Part shown: positions 8,462 through 17,855 of the stretch, one piece after another
Layout: every line of letters begins with the position of its first letter
How positions within the stretch are numbered: the stretch's first letter is position 1
Origin: Coprothermobacter sp.
Lineage (GTDB): Bacteria; Caldisericota; Caldisericia; Cryosericales; Cryosericaceae
Reading direction: 5' to 3'
Assembly (NCBI GenBank): GCA_013824685.1
Contig: PNOG01000020.1
Location: forward strand, 1 to 64,000
Length of the DNA stretch: 64,000 nucleotides
Notes under the pieces: model-generated
What the model was told of the DNA's origin: nothing
What the model saw: only the letters and a program-made list of their open reading frames with translations
Databases searched by the model: none
Made by a program: the position numbers and the translations under genes

Positions 8462-9702
8462 ACGACAGTCTCCCGACGACGGGGACGCACGGTGACCAAC
8501 CCGAGCCTGTCACGTTGAGCCCGGAGGATCACGCCGTCAGTCAGCCCGATATTGCTGCTGGGCTCTCTCAACCTCTGCCGCCGGCACCCGATCGTCCCGA
8601 GATTACCAACGTCTGGAGTATCGTCTGGAAGCTTCTGGGAGCACTTGCATTCGGAGCACTCGGTTTCTTCGCTGTCTCACTCATTTCGCATCAGATGAAT
8701 ATCGTGAACGTGGTGAGGTCCCTCAATCCCGGCTATATCCTGGCGGCCCTCGTCCTCATCTTCCTTGAGATCGTCTTCCAGGCGCTTCGACTGCAGGCAA
8801 TCGTCCGCTCGGTCGGCCTGCGGATCACGTTCCGCACCGCCATGCGCAACATCCTCGTGGGCGAGTTCTTTGCCAGGTTGACACCGTTCGCGGCGGGCGG
8901 AGGTGAACCGGCCCAGATATTCATGCTGTTCAAAGACGACTCAATCAACGTGGCAGATTCGACGATGGTGTTCGCCATCAAGGCGATCCTCGCGGGTGCT
9001 TCCCAGATGGTCGTTCTCGTTTTTGTGCCTGTCTGGCTGTTCTTCTCCGGCCAGAGCCTGGATGTCGGCAATCGCTTCCGTCTCGTCCTGTACATCGGCA
9101 TAGCAGCCTACGTGGCCAACTTCGCTCTGCTCGTGTTTTGCCTGATTCGGCTGCAGTGGATCAATGACTACATCGACAGGCTGGTTCAGCATCCGACGCA
9201 GACGCTCAATGGGCGAGGAAGGTTTTGGCAGCGACCAGCGCGCCGTGTAGAGAAATTCGTCAAGGATGCCCTGTGCGCGCGCGAGACAGCCGCCAAGGCC
9301 AATCGACCAATGCTTGCCGCAGGCCTGGCCTATAGTTTCGTCTCCTGGGGTCTCATCGTCCTGACGCCGATCATCCTGCTGTATGGTCTTGGCGTTGCGT
9401 CGTCGATCACCCAGATTGTTGTGGCAACCCTCATCTACTACCTTGCCGTCTCCTATTTTCCAACGCCTGGCGCCTCCGTCGGAGCCGAGCTCGGCGCGGT
9501 GGCCCTGTTTGCCGCGTTTGTTCCACATGGCATCCTGGGGGCTTTCATTCTGATCTGGCGTTTTTTCGATCACTATGTCAAGATGGGCGCCGGCGGCATC
9601 ACCGCCATCGGCGAATTCATGCTGAGGCCGGCCCGTCGTCGCAGGCAGCGTCGACAGGCGGACAAGGGCACCAGCGCACAGGAGGGGACGAACAAGCCAT
9701 GA
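8437..9702 (+). CDS. lysylphosphatidylglycerol synthase-type transmembrane (UPF0104) protein
   Basis: Polytopic inner-membrane protein of 421 residues with about seven to eight hydrophobic segments between residues 65 and 390. TPFAAGGGEPAQIF and PTPGASVGAELG are the hallmark motifs of the AglD/MprF-N (LPG_synthase_TM) family, flippase-like proteins thought to move lipid-linked groups. No C-terminal aminoacyl-transferase domain is present, so lysyl-PG synthesis itself is unlikely. The N-terminal 60 residues are Pro/Asp-rich and cytoplasmic; the C-terminus is basic (RPARRRRQRRQ). It overlaps mazG by 25 bp and deoB by 4 bp. Substrate unknown. Confidence 0.8.
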   Translation: MATGEERIDDSLPTTGTHGDQPEPVTLSPEDHAVSQPDIAAGLSQPLPPAPDRPEITNVWSIVWKLLGALAFGALGFFAVSLISHQMNIVNVVRSLNPGYILAALVLIFLEIVFQALRLQAIVRSVGLRITFRTAMRNILVGEFFARLTPFAAGGGEPAQIFMLFKDDSINVADSTMVFAIKAILAGASQMVVLVFVPVWLFFSGQSLDVGNRFRLVLYIGIAAYVANFALLVFCLIRLQWINDYIDRLVQHPTQTLNGRGRFWQRPARRVEKFVKDALCARETAAKANRPMLAAGLAYSFVSWGLIVLTPIILLYGLGVASSITQIVVATLIYYLAVSYFPTPGASVGAELGAVALFAAFVPHGILGAFILIWRFFDHYVKMGAGGITAIGEFMLRPARRRRQRRQADKGTSAQEGTNKP

Positions 9703-10862
9703 AGAAGAGAGCAATCGTCATTGTTCTGGACAGCGTCGGCATCGGCGAAGCCAAGGATGCGTTCATCTATGGGGATGGTGGTTCGGACACACTTCGCCAC
9801 ATCTACAAGAGCGTGCCGGGTTTTCACCTCCCCCATCTCGAAGAACTTGGCCTGAAGTATCTGCTCGACCTGCGCTTCGACAGCCCCGTGGGTTCCTTCG
9901 GGATCATGGAGGAGAAAGCCAGGGGGAAGGATTCTGTGAGCGGTCATTGGGAGATGATGGGACTGACACTGACAAAGCCGTTCCCCACGTATCCCAACGG
10001 GTTTCCGCCTGAGGTCATTGAAGCCTTCGAAAAGCGCTTCAGTACGAAGGCTCTGGGCAACCGCCCTGAGTCCGGGACGACAATCATCGCGGAACTGGGC
10101 GAAGAGCATATGCGTACCGGCTATCCGATCGTCTATACGTCCGCCGACTCCGTGTTCCAGATTGCAGCCCACAACGAGGTCATCCCCCTGGACAAGCTGT
10201 ATGAGATGTGCGAGATCAGCCGGCGCGAGATTCTTCAGGGTGAGCACCTGGTCGGTCGCGTTATCGCGCGTCCGTTCATCGGAACGCCCGGGAATTTCGT
10301 GCGAACATCTGACCGCCACGACTATGCCGCTCAGCCGCTTGGCCCTACCACCCTCACTCAGGTGAGCAAGGCCGGTATGGACGTCATCGGCGTCGGTAAG
10401 ACCTACGACCTGTTTGCGGGTGAGGGGTTCACGCAGCATTTCCACGCCGAGAACAATGAAGAAGGTATCCAGAAGACGATTGAGCTGATCAAGGCCAACA
10501 ACTGGGAAGGACTGCTGTTCACCAACCTCGTCGACTTTGACATGCTCTTCGGCCACCGCCGCAACGCGGCCGGCTATGCCACCGCCCTGGAACGCTTCGA
10601 TGAGGCGGTCCCCGAGTTGCTGAGGTCGATGAAGCATGACGATATCCTGTTCATCTCTGCCGACCATGGCTGCGATCCAACATTCACCGCACATACGGAC
10701 CATACACGTGAGTACGTGCCTGTTCTCGCATACTCTCCCTCGCGCCGTGGCGGAACATACCTGGGAGTCCGCGAATCCTTTGCGGACCTTGGTGCCACCG
10801 TGGCGGAGTACCTCGGAGTGGCGCCTGTCGCGGGTTCGAGCTTCCTTGCGGATATTTCCTAA
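9699..10862 (+). CDS. deoB: phosphopentomutase
   Basis: Interconverts (deoxy)ribose 1-phosphate and 5-phosphate. The 387-residue protein opens VLDSVGIGEAKDA, the metal-binding alkaline-phosphatase-superfamily site of DeoB, and ends with ADHGCDPTF and HTDHTREYVPVLAY, which supply the remaining metal ligands. Length is standard. It overlaps the preceding membrane protein by ATGA. Two nucleoside phosphorylases that feed it, punA and pdp, are encoded about 12 kb away on the opposite strand. Confidence 0.96.
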   Translation: MKKRAIVIVLDSVGIGEAKDAFIYGDGGSDTLRHIYKSVPGFHLPHLEELGLKYLLDLRFDSPVGSFGIMEEKARGKDSVSGHWEMMGLTLTKPFPTYPNGFPPEVIEAFEKRFSTKALGNRPESGTTIIAELGEEHMRTGYPIVYTSADSVFQIAAHNEVIPLDKLYEMCEISRREILQGEHLVGRVIARPFIGTPGNFVRTSDRHDYAAQPLGPTTLTQVSKAGMDVIGVGKTYDLFAGEGFTQHFHAENNEEGIQKTIELIKANNWEGLLFTNLVDFDMLFGHRRNAAGYATALERFDEAVPELLRSMKHDDILFISADHGCDPTFTAHTDHTREYVPVLAYSPSRRGGTYLGVRESFADLGATVAEYLGVAPVAGSSFLADIS

Positions 10863-10895
10863 GCTGTTGCAGGAATCCCGAGGATCAGCGGCCCA

Positions 10896-13355
10896 GTGAG
10901 CAGCGGAGGCAGTCCGGCCGAATCAGATACGTGGAAAGAGCTCCTGCGGGGTCTGGTGCGCTTGGAACTCAAGCGTGGCTGTCAGGACGATGCCGCCGTA
11001 GGCGGGTTTGCGCGGCTGGCCCTGGCGACCGTGGAAGGCTCTTGCACGCGAGCACAGCGTGTAGCGGAGCATGGCGTATCGAACGAGCTGCGGTCCTTGC
11101 TGGTCGATTATCAGTTCTTGCCGAAGCGCGAGCGAGCAGACAGGTGTAGCGCACTTCTTGCCCTTCTGGACAGCTCGACGCCTTCGACTGCGGGGTCGCC
11201 ACTGCAGGGAAGCGCGCCTGCGATGTGTGCAACGCCTTCGCCGAAGCCTGTGTTCGACAGCATGAATGCCTTGCTGGAGGTGCTCGAGGAACCGGTGTCC
11301 ACACTGTGGGGAGTCGGACCCCGTGTTCAAGAGGTCATGGGGAAACTCGGGGTGGCCAGCATTGCAGACCTCCTCCAGCATGCGCCCAAGGGCTACCTCG
11401 ACCTGCGCTATCCTACGGAGCTGTCGCGCGAGTCGCTTGGACAGATGGTCCTCATCAAAGCGCGGCTGCAGTCGGTGACAGAGATCCGACGAAAGGTCCT
11501 GCTGGTCAAGGCGACAGCCAGGGACCCCGGTGGACGCGTGCTCCATCTCGTCTGGTTCAACAACCGGTTTGTGAGGAGCAGACTTCAGGCTGGACATGAC
11601 TACGATTTCTACGGGAGACTGGAGAACTCGTTCGAAGGGGCTCAGCTGATGCAGCCGGCGTTCGAGGAGTCGGGAACGCCGGCTGCCCAACTGCACATGA
11701 ACCGGATCGTACCGCTCTATCACCTTACGTCGGGCGTTACCCAGAAGGGATTGCGGTCTCATATGTGGCGTGCTGCAGGCCGGATACCCTCTGTGGCCGC
11801 CGAGTATCTGCCACGGGACGTGGCTTCGCGTTTCCAGCTGCCTGACCTTGCCTGGAGCTACCGCTCCCTGCACTTTCCAACCGATGAATACGAGGCGGAA
11901 AAGGCGCGCGGGCGGTTTGCATTCGATAGTCTGTTTCTCTTTGAACTGAGAGTCCTGATGCGCAGGCATGTCGAACAAGATGTTCTGGGAACCCCGTTCG
12001 ACCTGCCCGCGGGGACGGTCGAACGCTATGTCAGGATCCTGCCGTTTGTTCCCACTGCGTCTCAGACAGCGGCCATGCGAGACATTGAGGGAGACGTACG
12101 CAGGCCGAGGCAGATGCACCGCCTGCTCCACGGGGACGTTGGTTCAGGCAAGACGGCGGTGGCCGGGTACGCGGCGTATGCCGCCAAGGTGGCCGGATAC
12201 CAGAGCGCCGTCCTTAGTCCCACTGAGATTCTCGCGGAGCAAACGGGACGCGTCCTCGAGGAGCTGCTTGCTCCTGTCGGGGTTCGAGTCGCCACGCTGA
12301 CCGGAGGGATGACCAAGTCCCAGCGCAGGGGCATCCTGAGCGCTGTCGCAACCGGTGAAGTCGATTGTCTCGTCGGCACGCATGCCATTCTCGAGGAGGG
12401 TGTGGCATTCGAGCGTCTTGGCCTGAGCGTGGTCGACGAGCAGCATCGCTTTGGAGTTGCTCAGCGCGTAGCTCTGGGAACGAAGGGCAAACAGCCACAC
12501 TCGCTCGTCATGAGCGCGACCCCGATCCCGAGAACGCTGGCTCTCACCATATACGGCGATCTCGACATCTCCGAACTGCTGGAAAAGCCTCCGGGGCGAT
12601 TCCCGATCCAGACGCATCTCCTGACGGCCACCAAACGCGATAGCGCCTATGCCATGGTGCGCAAGGAGATTGCTCAGGGCCGGCAGGCATTTGTCGTGGT
12701 CCCCGCCATCGACCCGGCTTCGGACGAGGGCGAAGGCACTGCGTCAGTCGAGGAGACAATGAAGGAGCTGACCGAAGGCAGCCTGAAGGGCCTGCGCATT
12801 GCTTCGTTGCACGGACGCATGAAGAGCAGTGAGAAGGAGGCTACCATGGATGCCTTCCGGTTGGGGAGTCTGGATGCCCTGATTGCGACGACGGTCGTCG
12901 AGGTCGGTGTCGACGTGCCGAACGCAAGTGTCATGGTCATCGAGGATGCGGAGAGATTCGGGCTCGCTACGCTCCATCAGCTCCGCGGGAGAGTCGGCCG
13001 AGGGTCCTCGGTCTCGCATTGCATGCTCATCCAGGGCAACGTGACTCCCGACGGTACCGAACGCCTCCAGGTCCTGGTCAATTCTGACGATGGGTTCCAG
13101 ATCGCAGAGGAAGACCTCAAACTGCGAGGACCCGGCGACATCCTTGGAACGGTCCAGCATGGCTATGACGTTCCGCTGTTCGGATCGACAGCCCTGCTGA
13201 GCTACCGCGATCTTTCGACTCTTCCGGAGATCCGAAAGGCTGCTTCGGAGCTCCTGGAACACGACCCAGCACTTGGTACTCCGGAACACATGGATCTGGC
13301 CCGTATGCTGTCTCTCCGGTACCCTGCTTCAAAGCCAGGCATGGAGGACAACTGA
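10896..13355 (+). CDS. recG: ATP-dependent DNA helicase RecG
   Basis: Branch-migrating helicase for stalled forks and Holliday junctions. From a GTG at 10896 the protein is 819 residues, with an OB-fold wedge domain (around 165-290), P-loop GDVGSGKTAV near 412, DEQHRFGV near 512, and QLRGRVGRG in the second helicase lobe. The first 130 residues are a low-conservation extension seen in some RecG proteins. A GGAG-like Shine-Dalgarno is not obvious; the stretch from deoB is 33 bp. It runs directly into rsmD, a common pairing. Confidence 0.95.
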   Translation: MSSGGSPAESDTWKELLRGLVRLELKRGCQDDAAVGGFARLALATVEGSCTRAQRVAEHGVSNELRSLLVDYQFLPKRERADRCSALLALLDSSTPSTAGSPLQGSAPAMCATPSPKPVFDSMNALLEVLEEPVSTLWGVGPRVQEVMGKLGVASIADLLQHAPKGYLDLRYPTELSRESLGQMVLIKARLQSVTEIRRKVLLVKATARDPGGRVLHLVWFNNRFVRSRLQAGHDYDFYGRLENSFEGAQLMQPAFEESGTPAAQLHMNRIVPLYHLTSGVTQKGLRSHMWRAAGRIPSVAAEYLPRDVASRFQLPDLAWSYRSLHFPTDEYEAEKARGRFAFDSLFLFELRVLMRRHVEQDVLGTPFDLPAGTVERYVRILPFVPTASQTAAMRDIEGDVRRPRQMHRLLHGDVGSGKTAVAGYAAYAAKVAGYQSAVLSPTEILAEQTGRVLEELLAPVGVRVATLTGGMTKSQRRGILSAVATGEVDCLVGTHAILEEGVAFERLGLSVVDEQHRFGVAQRVALGTKGKQPHSLVMSATPIPRTLALTIYGDLDISELLEKPPGRFPIQTHLLTATKRDSAYAMVRKEIAQGRQAFVVVPAIDPASDEGEGTASVEETMKELTEGSLKGLRIASLHGRMKSSEKEATMDAFRLGSLDALIATTVVEVGVDVPNASVMVIEDAERFGLATLHQLRGRVGRGSSVSHCMLIQGNVTPDGTERLQVLVNSDDGFQIAEEDLKLRGPGDILGTVQHGYDVPLFGSTALLSYRDLSTLPEIRKAASELLEHDPALGTPEHMDLARMLSLRYPASKPGMEDN

Positions 13356-13356
13356 T

Positions 13357-13965
13357 ATGATCATCGGATCAGGTACACTGAAGGGACGTTCACTGAAGAC
13401 AATCGGGAAGGAACCATGGCTGCGGCCTACGTCCGACAAGGCACGAGAGGCCGTCATGGACATGCTGCGACCGGTTCTTGCGGGAGCGCGGTTCATCGAC
13501 GTCTGCAGCGGCACCGGTGCAGTTGGCATCGAAGCGCTCAGCAATGGAGCGGCACATACGACCTTCGTCGATGCGGACAATCGCTCAGTGCGTCTCATCC
13601 ATGACAACCTGCGGATGCTTGCGCTTCAGGAGCAGTCTTCTGTCGTCAAGGGCGATGCTGATGGATATGTGAGCGGATTGCAGGGAACGGAGTTCGACGT
13701 CCTCTTTGCAGACCCGCCCTTTGACTCCGGATTGCAGGAAGGGCTCCTGGTCACCCTGTCCGAGCATTTGCGCGACGCGGCAGACGGCTGTATCATAATC
13801 ATGGAACATGCATCAAGGCAACCCGTGCATGAACGGTATGAAGGGCTGGCGATAGATCTGGTGAGTTACAAGGAAAGGCGCTACGGAGACGTTAGCACGA
13901 CATTCTTCCGTGCAACAAGGCACAGAAACGAGGCGGACAGTACCACCCATGACCAGACACAGTAG
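13357..13965 (+). CDS. rsmD: 16S rRNA (guanine966-N2)-methyltransferase
   Basis: Methylates G966 of 16S rRNA. The chosen ATG at 13357, one base after the recG stop, gives 202 residues beginning MIIGSGTLKGRSLKT, as in RsmD; SAM-binding DVCSGTGAVGIEALSNGA lies at about residues 48-65 and the N-methyltransferase motif LFADPPF near 113. A longer frame from 13273 lies inside recG and is not conserved. The 3' end overlaps the next gene by 17 bp. Confidence 0.93.
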   Translation: MIIGSGTLKGRSLKTIGKEPWLRPTSDKAREAVMDMLRPVLAGARFIDVCSGTGAVGIEALSNGAAHTTFVDADNRSVRLIHDNLRMLALQEQSSVVKGDADGYVSGLQGTEFDVLFADPPFDSGLQEGLLVTLSEHLRDAADGCIIIMEHASRQPVHERYEGLAIDLVSYKERRYGDVSTTFFRATRHRNEADSTTHDQTQ

Positions 13966-16036
13966 AATAGCGCGTTTCCTCCGAAGTACTCGACATAGCC
14001 TCGTTGTCCGACTCACACGATTCAGATACACTGGTACCCTGGTGTTCATTCTGGCAGCACTCCTCTCCGCCGTGCTGTGCGCTCTTCCATTCATGCCCGT
14101 GCGCAGAAGTGTGCCTGTAGGCACCGCCCTCGACGCAGACATGGTTTCCAGGCGAGGCATCGTCTATGTCGATGGTGCCAGAACTGAGGACCTTCGCAAG
14201 CGCGCAAGAGACGAAGTCGCTCCTATCTACAAGTTCGACAGCTCGCGGCTGCCTGCAGCCATCGCTGCCTTCGAAGAAATCATGACCAAGGTCATCAGCA
14301 TACGCGCGCAGGATCTCACGATGGACCAGGACTCTCAGCGGATCGCGGCACTGCTCATGACCTCGGCAGGTGCAACGACCAAGTACCTGGCGACCTGTTC
14401 GGAGTCGGAGGTTCAATCGTCGAAGACGGCGGCGCGTCAGGCATTGACGACCGTCATGAGTCGCGGCGTCCTCGAGGGAAGCCTCGCAGCTGCCCGCGAA
14501 AGCATCAACACGGAACTCAAGACCTACGGTGTCTCCGATAACCAGGTGCGCTCAGCGTATCTCCTGGCCGCCCGTTTCGTGTCTTCGAACCTCATTTTCG
14601 ATGAGCAGGCAACGTTGCTTGCGCGCGAGAAGGCTGCGTCCTCCGTATCGCCGGTTGTCTCGACCATCCTCGCCGGCACCCCCGTCGTGAAGAAGGGGAG
14701 CATACTGGATCAGAGCACCGTCGACGTGCTCTTGAGTACGGGCCTGGTCTGGGGACCTCGCGCGCTTCGAAACGTTGTGTCTCAGATACTGGTCGCGTGG
14801 GTCGCGTGGATAGCGGTCGCGCTGGCAATCATACTACTGGGTTCGGCGAAAGGCCGGACCGAACATCTGTTGATGGAGACAGGGGTCATCGGCGGCTCCT
14901 GCATCGCGATCGGCTGGCTCGCCGGTGGCGTGGCGGCAACGATGACCCCCTTCTTCCTCTGCATGCTGCTCGGGTTCGTTTTCTTCGAGGGTACCCTTGC
15001 CACGGTCTTCGGCCTTGCCCTGATGGTCATGACGTGGATCATGGTTCCGATGCCCGCGGAAGTGATCTCGGGGCTTGTCGTGGGGGCTATTTCGCTATTC
15101 ATCGTCATGCGGAAGGCGAACAAAATGAGCGCCCTTCTCATCGCCGGGCCGATTGCGGGGGTATCAGCAGCTCTTGTCTACGGCGCTCTTGCCGGGCTCA
15201 GCGAACAGCGGCTATCCGTGATTGCTGCCAACGCCGGGTACCTGCTCGCAGGGGGGGTCATTGCAGCTGTGTTTGCATTGGGACTGACCCTGGTTTTCGA
15301 GCGGCTCTTCAACGTCGCCACGGTCATGAGGTTGCGCGAGCTTCTGGATACGGGAAGCAAGCTTCTGGCGCAACTGTTCGAAAGCGCCCCGGGGACGTAC
15401 CATCATAGTCTCAACGTGGCCAATCTCGCGGCAGGAGCCGCTCAGCGTATCGGTGCAAACTGGCTGATGGCTCGCGTTGGCGGTTACTACCACGACATCG
15501 GCAAGTTGCTGCATCCACAATTCTTCGGCGAAAACCGCGGAGAACTGCCGAACATCCACGAGGATATCTCTCCTGAACTGAGTACGAAGGTGATCCTCGA
15601 GCACGTCCAGGCAGGCGTTACGCTTGGAGGGAGCAATCACCTGCCGCCCGAGGTGGTCGATATCATCGCCGAGCACCATGGCACGACTGTCGTCCAGTTC
15701 TTCTACGACAAGGCGTCCGCCGAGCAGACAAACCTCTCGCCTGACACATTTCGGTACCAGGGGCCCAAGCCACACACGAGGGAGTCCTCTCTTGTCTTCC
15801 TTGCCGACGGCGTCGAAGCGGCGGCGCGGTCGCTTGCCAGGGTGGACAAACCAGCTCTGGAAGGGCTCATCGATGCGATTGTCAACGCTCGCATTGCCGA
15901 CGGTCAACTTGCCGAGTCGCAGCTCACACTGGGTGAGATCGCTGCCGTCAAGGACTACTTCCTCACATCCCTCATCTCGTTCTACCACGTTCGCGATGCC
16001 TATGTGACGTCTGAGGAGGCAAATGAAAGAATCTGA
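13949..16036 (+). CDS. 7TM-HD (HDIG) membrane phosphohydrolase, PgpH-like c-di-AMP phosphodiesterase
   Basis: The 695-residue protein has an N-terminal membrane anchor (around 30-50), an extracytoplasmic 7TMR-HDED-type region to about 280, a block of about seven transmembrane segments (285-450), and a C-terminal HD domain with HHSLNVANLA near 484 and YHDIGK near 514 plus a later EHHGT motif. This matches the PgpH/YqfF family, which hydrolyses cyclic di-AMP. The adjacent ybeY matches the widespread yqfF-ybeY order. ATG 13949 is preferred to GTG 13910, which lies deeper in rsmD. Confidence 0.92.
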   Translation: MTRHSRIARFLRSTRHSLVVRLTRFRYTGTLVFILAALLSAVLCALPFMPVRRSVPVGTALDADMVSRRGIVYVDGARTEDLRKRARDEVAPIYKFDSSRLPAAIAAFEEIMTKVISIRAQDLTMDQDSQRIAALLMTSAGATTKYLATCSESEVQSSKTAARQALTTVMSRGVLEGSLAAARESINTELKTYGVSDNQVRSAYLLAARFVSSNLIFDEQATLLAREKAASSVSPVVSTILAGTPVVKKGSILDQSTVDVLLSTGLVWGPRALRNVVSQILVAWVAWIAVALAIILLGSAKGRTEHLLMETGVIGGSCIAIGWLAGGVAATMTPFFLCMLLGFVFFEGTLATVFGLALMVMTWIMVPMPAEVISGLVVGAISLFIVMRKANKMSALLIAGPIAGVSAALVYGALAGLSEQRLSVIAANAGYLLAGGVIAAVFALGLTLVFERLFNVATVMRLRELLDTGSKLLAQLFESAPGTYHHSLNVANLAAGAAQRIGANWLMARVGGYYHDIGKLLHPQFFGENRGELPNIHEDISPELSTKVILEHVQAGVTLGGSNHLPPEVVDIIAEHHGTTVVQFFYDKASAEQTNLSPDTFRYQGPKPHTRESSLVFLADGVEAAARSLARVDKPALEGLIDAIVNARIADGQLAESQLTLGEIAAVKDYFLTSLISFYHVRDAYVTSEEANERI

Positions 16037-16532
16037 CCTGTCTGTACACTGTCGCGTAGAACTGTCGGATCCCGGATGGATGGTCGACAGCAAGGCTCTG
16101 GTGGCGCTTGTCGTCAGCATAGCTTGTGTGATACAGCCGGAAATCACCGCAATTCCGGGTGTTCGACACGCCGTCGCCGTCTCCTGCTATTTCGTCCCTG
16201 GGTCTCAAATGCGGGAGTTGAACCGTGATCACAGAGGCAGCGACACGATCACCGACATGCTATCGTTTCCGCTGGGTTATGCCGCGCCCGGCACGGGATG
16301 GGTGCTAGGGGACATTGTCATCTGTATGGATGCTGTGGAGAGCAAAGCGATCTCGAGTGGAAACGGGCTTGAAGACCAGCTCGCGTTCTCCCTCATTCAC
16401 TCTGTGCTCCACCTGGTCGGCTTCGACCATATCCTGGAGCATGACTGCACACTGATGGAGCACCGCGAGGAAGAGGTGTTCGCAACAATAGCACAGGGGC
16501 ACTGCCCTGACATGGCGAGAAGGTCTGTATGA
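16023..16532 (+). CDS. ybeY: endoribonuclease YbeY
   Basis: Single-strand endoribonuclease for 16S rRNA 3'-end maturation and ribosome quality control. The 169-residue protein carries the zinc motif HSVLHLVGFDH (H-x3-H-x5-H) near residues 125-135 and the upstream RDHRGSDTITDMLSFPL region typical of the family. It overlaps the 7TM-HD gene by 14 bp and the CorC-like gene by 4 bp; the ybeY-corC pairing is conserved across many bacteria. Confidence 0.95.
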   Translation: MKESDLSVHCRVELSDPGWMVDSKALVALVVSIACVIQPEITAIPGVRHAVAVSCYFVPGSQMRELNRDHRGSDTITDMLSFPLGYAAPGTGWVLGDIVICMDAVESKAISSGNGLEDQLAFSLIHSVLHLVGFDHILEHDCTLMEHREEEVFATIAQGHCPDMARRSV

Positions 16533-17815
16533 CCGGGCAGATTGTTGGATTGCTGGTCCTCCTGGCTCTCTCGTTCCTCTTCTCCATGGTGGAATACGGC
16601 TACGTGACCATCACACCGATGGCTCTGGAAAAGACCGGAGCGTCTTCCGCTCTTGCTGATCGGCTGAGGGCCAGAATGGCGGCTAGCCATTCGATGCTCA
16701 TCGCCGTGGTGGTCCTGGGTAACAACATGGCCAATCTTGGGGCGTCCTTCATCTTCGCTCGGGTCGTTCTCACCCTGTTCACGCGCGTAAACCTGGACCT
16801 GCTTGCGGTGGCCTCCACACTCGCCTTGACGGTCGTTGTCGTTATCTTCGCCGAGAGTATCCCGAAGTCGATCGGCAAGGCGTTTCCTGAACAGGTCACA
16901 CGCGGTACAGCCATTCTGCTCTATCCTCTCTACCTGCTGCTCTACCCGGGCGCACGTGCACTTGCGGCAGTCTCTGGGGTCTTTACCGGACCACTGCTCC
17001 GGCGTGCCAAGCACACCGGCTACCTCAACGATTCCGAGGACTTCCGCTACCTGCTCAAGATGGGGCAGGAGGACGGCGTGATCGACAAGGAGGAAGAGCG
17101 CCTCATCTACAATATCTTCGACTATACCAACACGCTGGCGTATGAGATCATGACGCCGTTTGTCGACGTGACAACAGTCGAGAAGGACACCCCGATCAGT
17201 GAAGTGGTCAGGGCCATCAACGAGACTGGTCACTCCCGTCTGCCGGTCATGGACGATGACAACGTCGTGGGAGTCGTTTATGCCAAGGATGCGCTGAGAG
17301 CCATGGCGGGCGGTGCCGGGCCCACCGTCAAGGCAAGCGGCATCCTCCGGCAGCCATTCTTTGCTCCTGATACCAAGAAGATCAGCAGCCTGCTCCAGGA
17401 GATGCAGCGGCAGCGCATCCAGACAGCTGTTCTCTTCGACGAGTACGGTGCCGTTTCAGGGCTCATTACCGTGGAGGATATCCTGGAGGAGGTGTTCGGC
17501 GAGATCCAGGACGAGTATGACAAGGAGGCCGCCGAAATCGAGAACGCGGGAGCCGATGCATTTCTTATCAAGGGTTCGGTGTCGACCGACAAGGTTTCGG
17601 AACTCTTTCGCGCAGAGCTGTCTGGTGAAGACTATGATACCGTCGCAGGGCTCATGCTGTCCCAAATTGGACGCCTTCCTCGTGTTGGAGACAAGGTCGA
17701 GCACGCCGGCGTTGTTTTCACAGTCGAGAACGTTGTCGGGAAGAGAATCTCCAGAGTGCGTGCAGAGCGATTGCCCACGGCTCCGCCACGCTCGACCGAG
17801 GATGAAGAATCATAG
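16529..17815 (+). CDS. CNNM/CorC (HlyC-type) transporter with CBS domain pair
   Basis: The 428-residue protein has an N-terminal CNNM (DUF21) membrane domain with about four hydrophobic segments (residues 1-140), two CBS domains around 205-330 (EIMTPFVDVTTVE; FDEYGAVSGLITVEDILEEVFGEI) and a C-terminal CorC/HlyC domain. The family takes part in Mg2+/Co2+ efflux and, in gene names, 'hemolysin'; a hemolytic role is not implied here. The start overlaps ybeY by ATGA. Transport direction and ion cannot be read from the sequence. Confidence 0.92.
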   Translation: MTGQIVGLLVLLALSFLFSMVEYGYVTITPMALEKTGASSALADRLRARMAASHSMLIAVVVLGNNMANLGASFIFARVVLTLFTRVNLDLLAVASTLALTVVVVIFAESIPKSIGKAFPEQVTRGTAILLYPLYLLLYPGARALAAVSGVFTGPLLRRAKHTGYLNDSEDFRYLLKMGQEDGVIDKEEERLIYNIFDYTNTLAYEIMTPFVDVTTVEKDTPISEVVRAINETGHSRLPVMDDDNVVGVVYAKDALRAMAGGAGPTVKASGILRQPFFAPDTKKISSLLQEMQRQRIQTAVLFDEYGAVSGLITVEDILEEVFGEIQDEYDKEAAEIENAGADAFLIKGSVSTDKVSELFRAELSGEDYDTVAGLMLSQIGRLPRVGDKVEHAGVVFTVENVVGKRISRVRAERLPTAPPRSTEDEES

Positions 17816-17855
17816 TGGGCGTGGGACTCATGTGTCGCGTCAAGAGGAGAACAAC

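Noticed and set aside
9573-10703. A 376-codon minus-strand frame across deoB
   Set aside because: deoB has clear metal-site motifs on the plus strand; the antisense frame matches no family.
14592-14828. Short antisense frame within the 7TM-HD gene
   Set aside because: Arg/Pro-rich composition typical of GC-rich shadows and no start signal.
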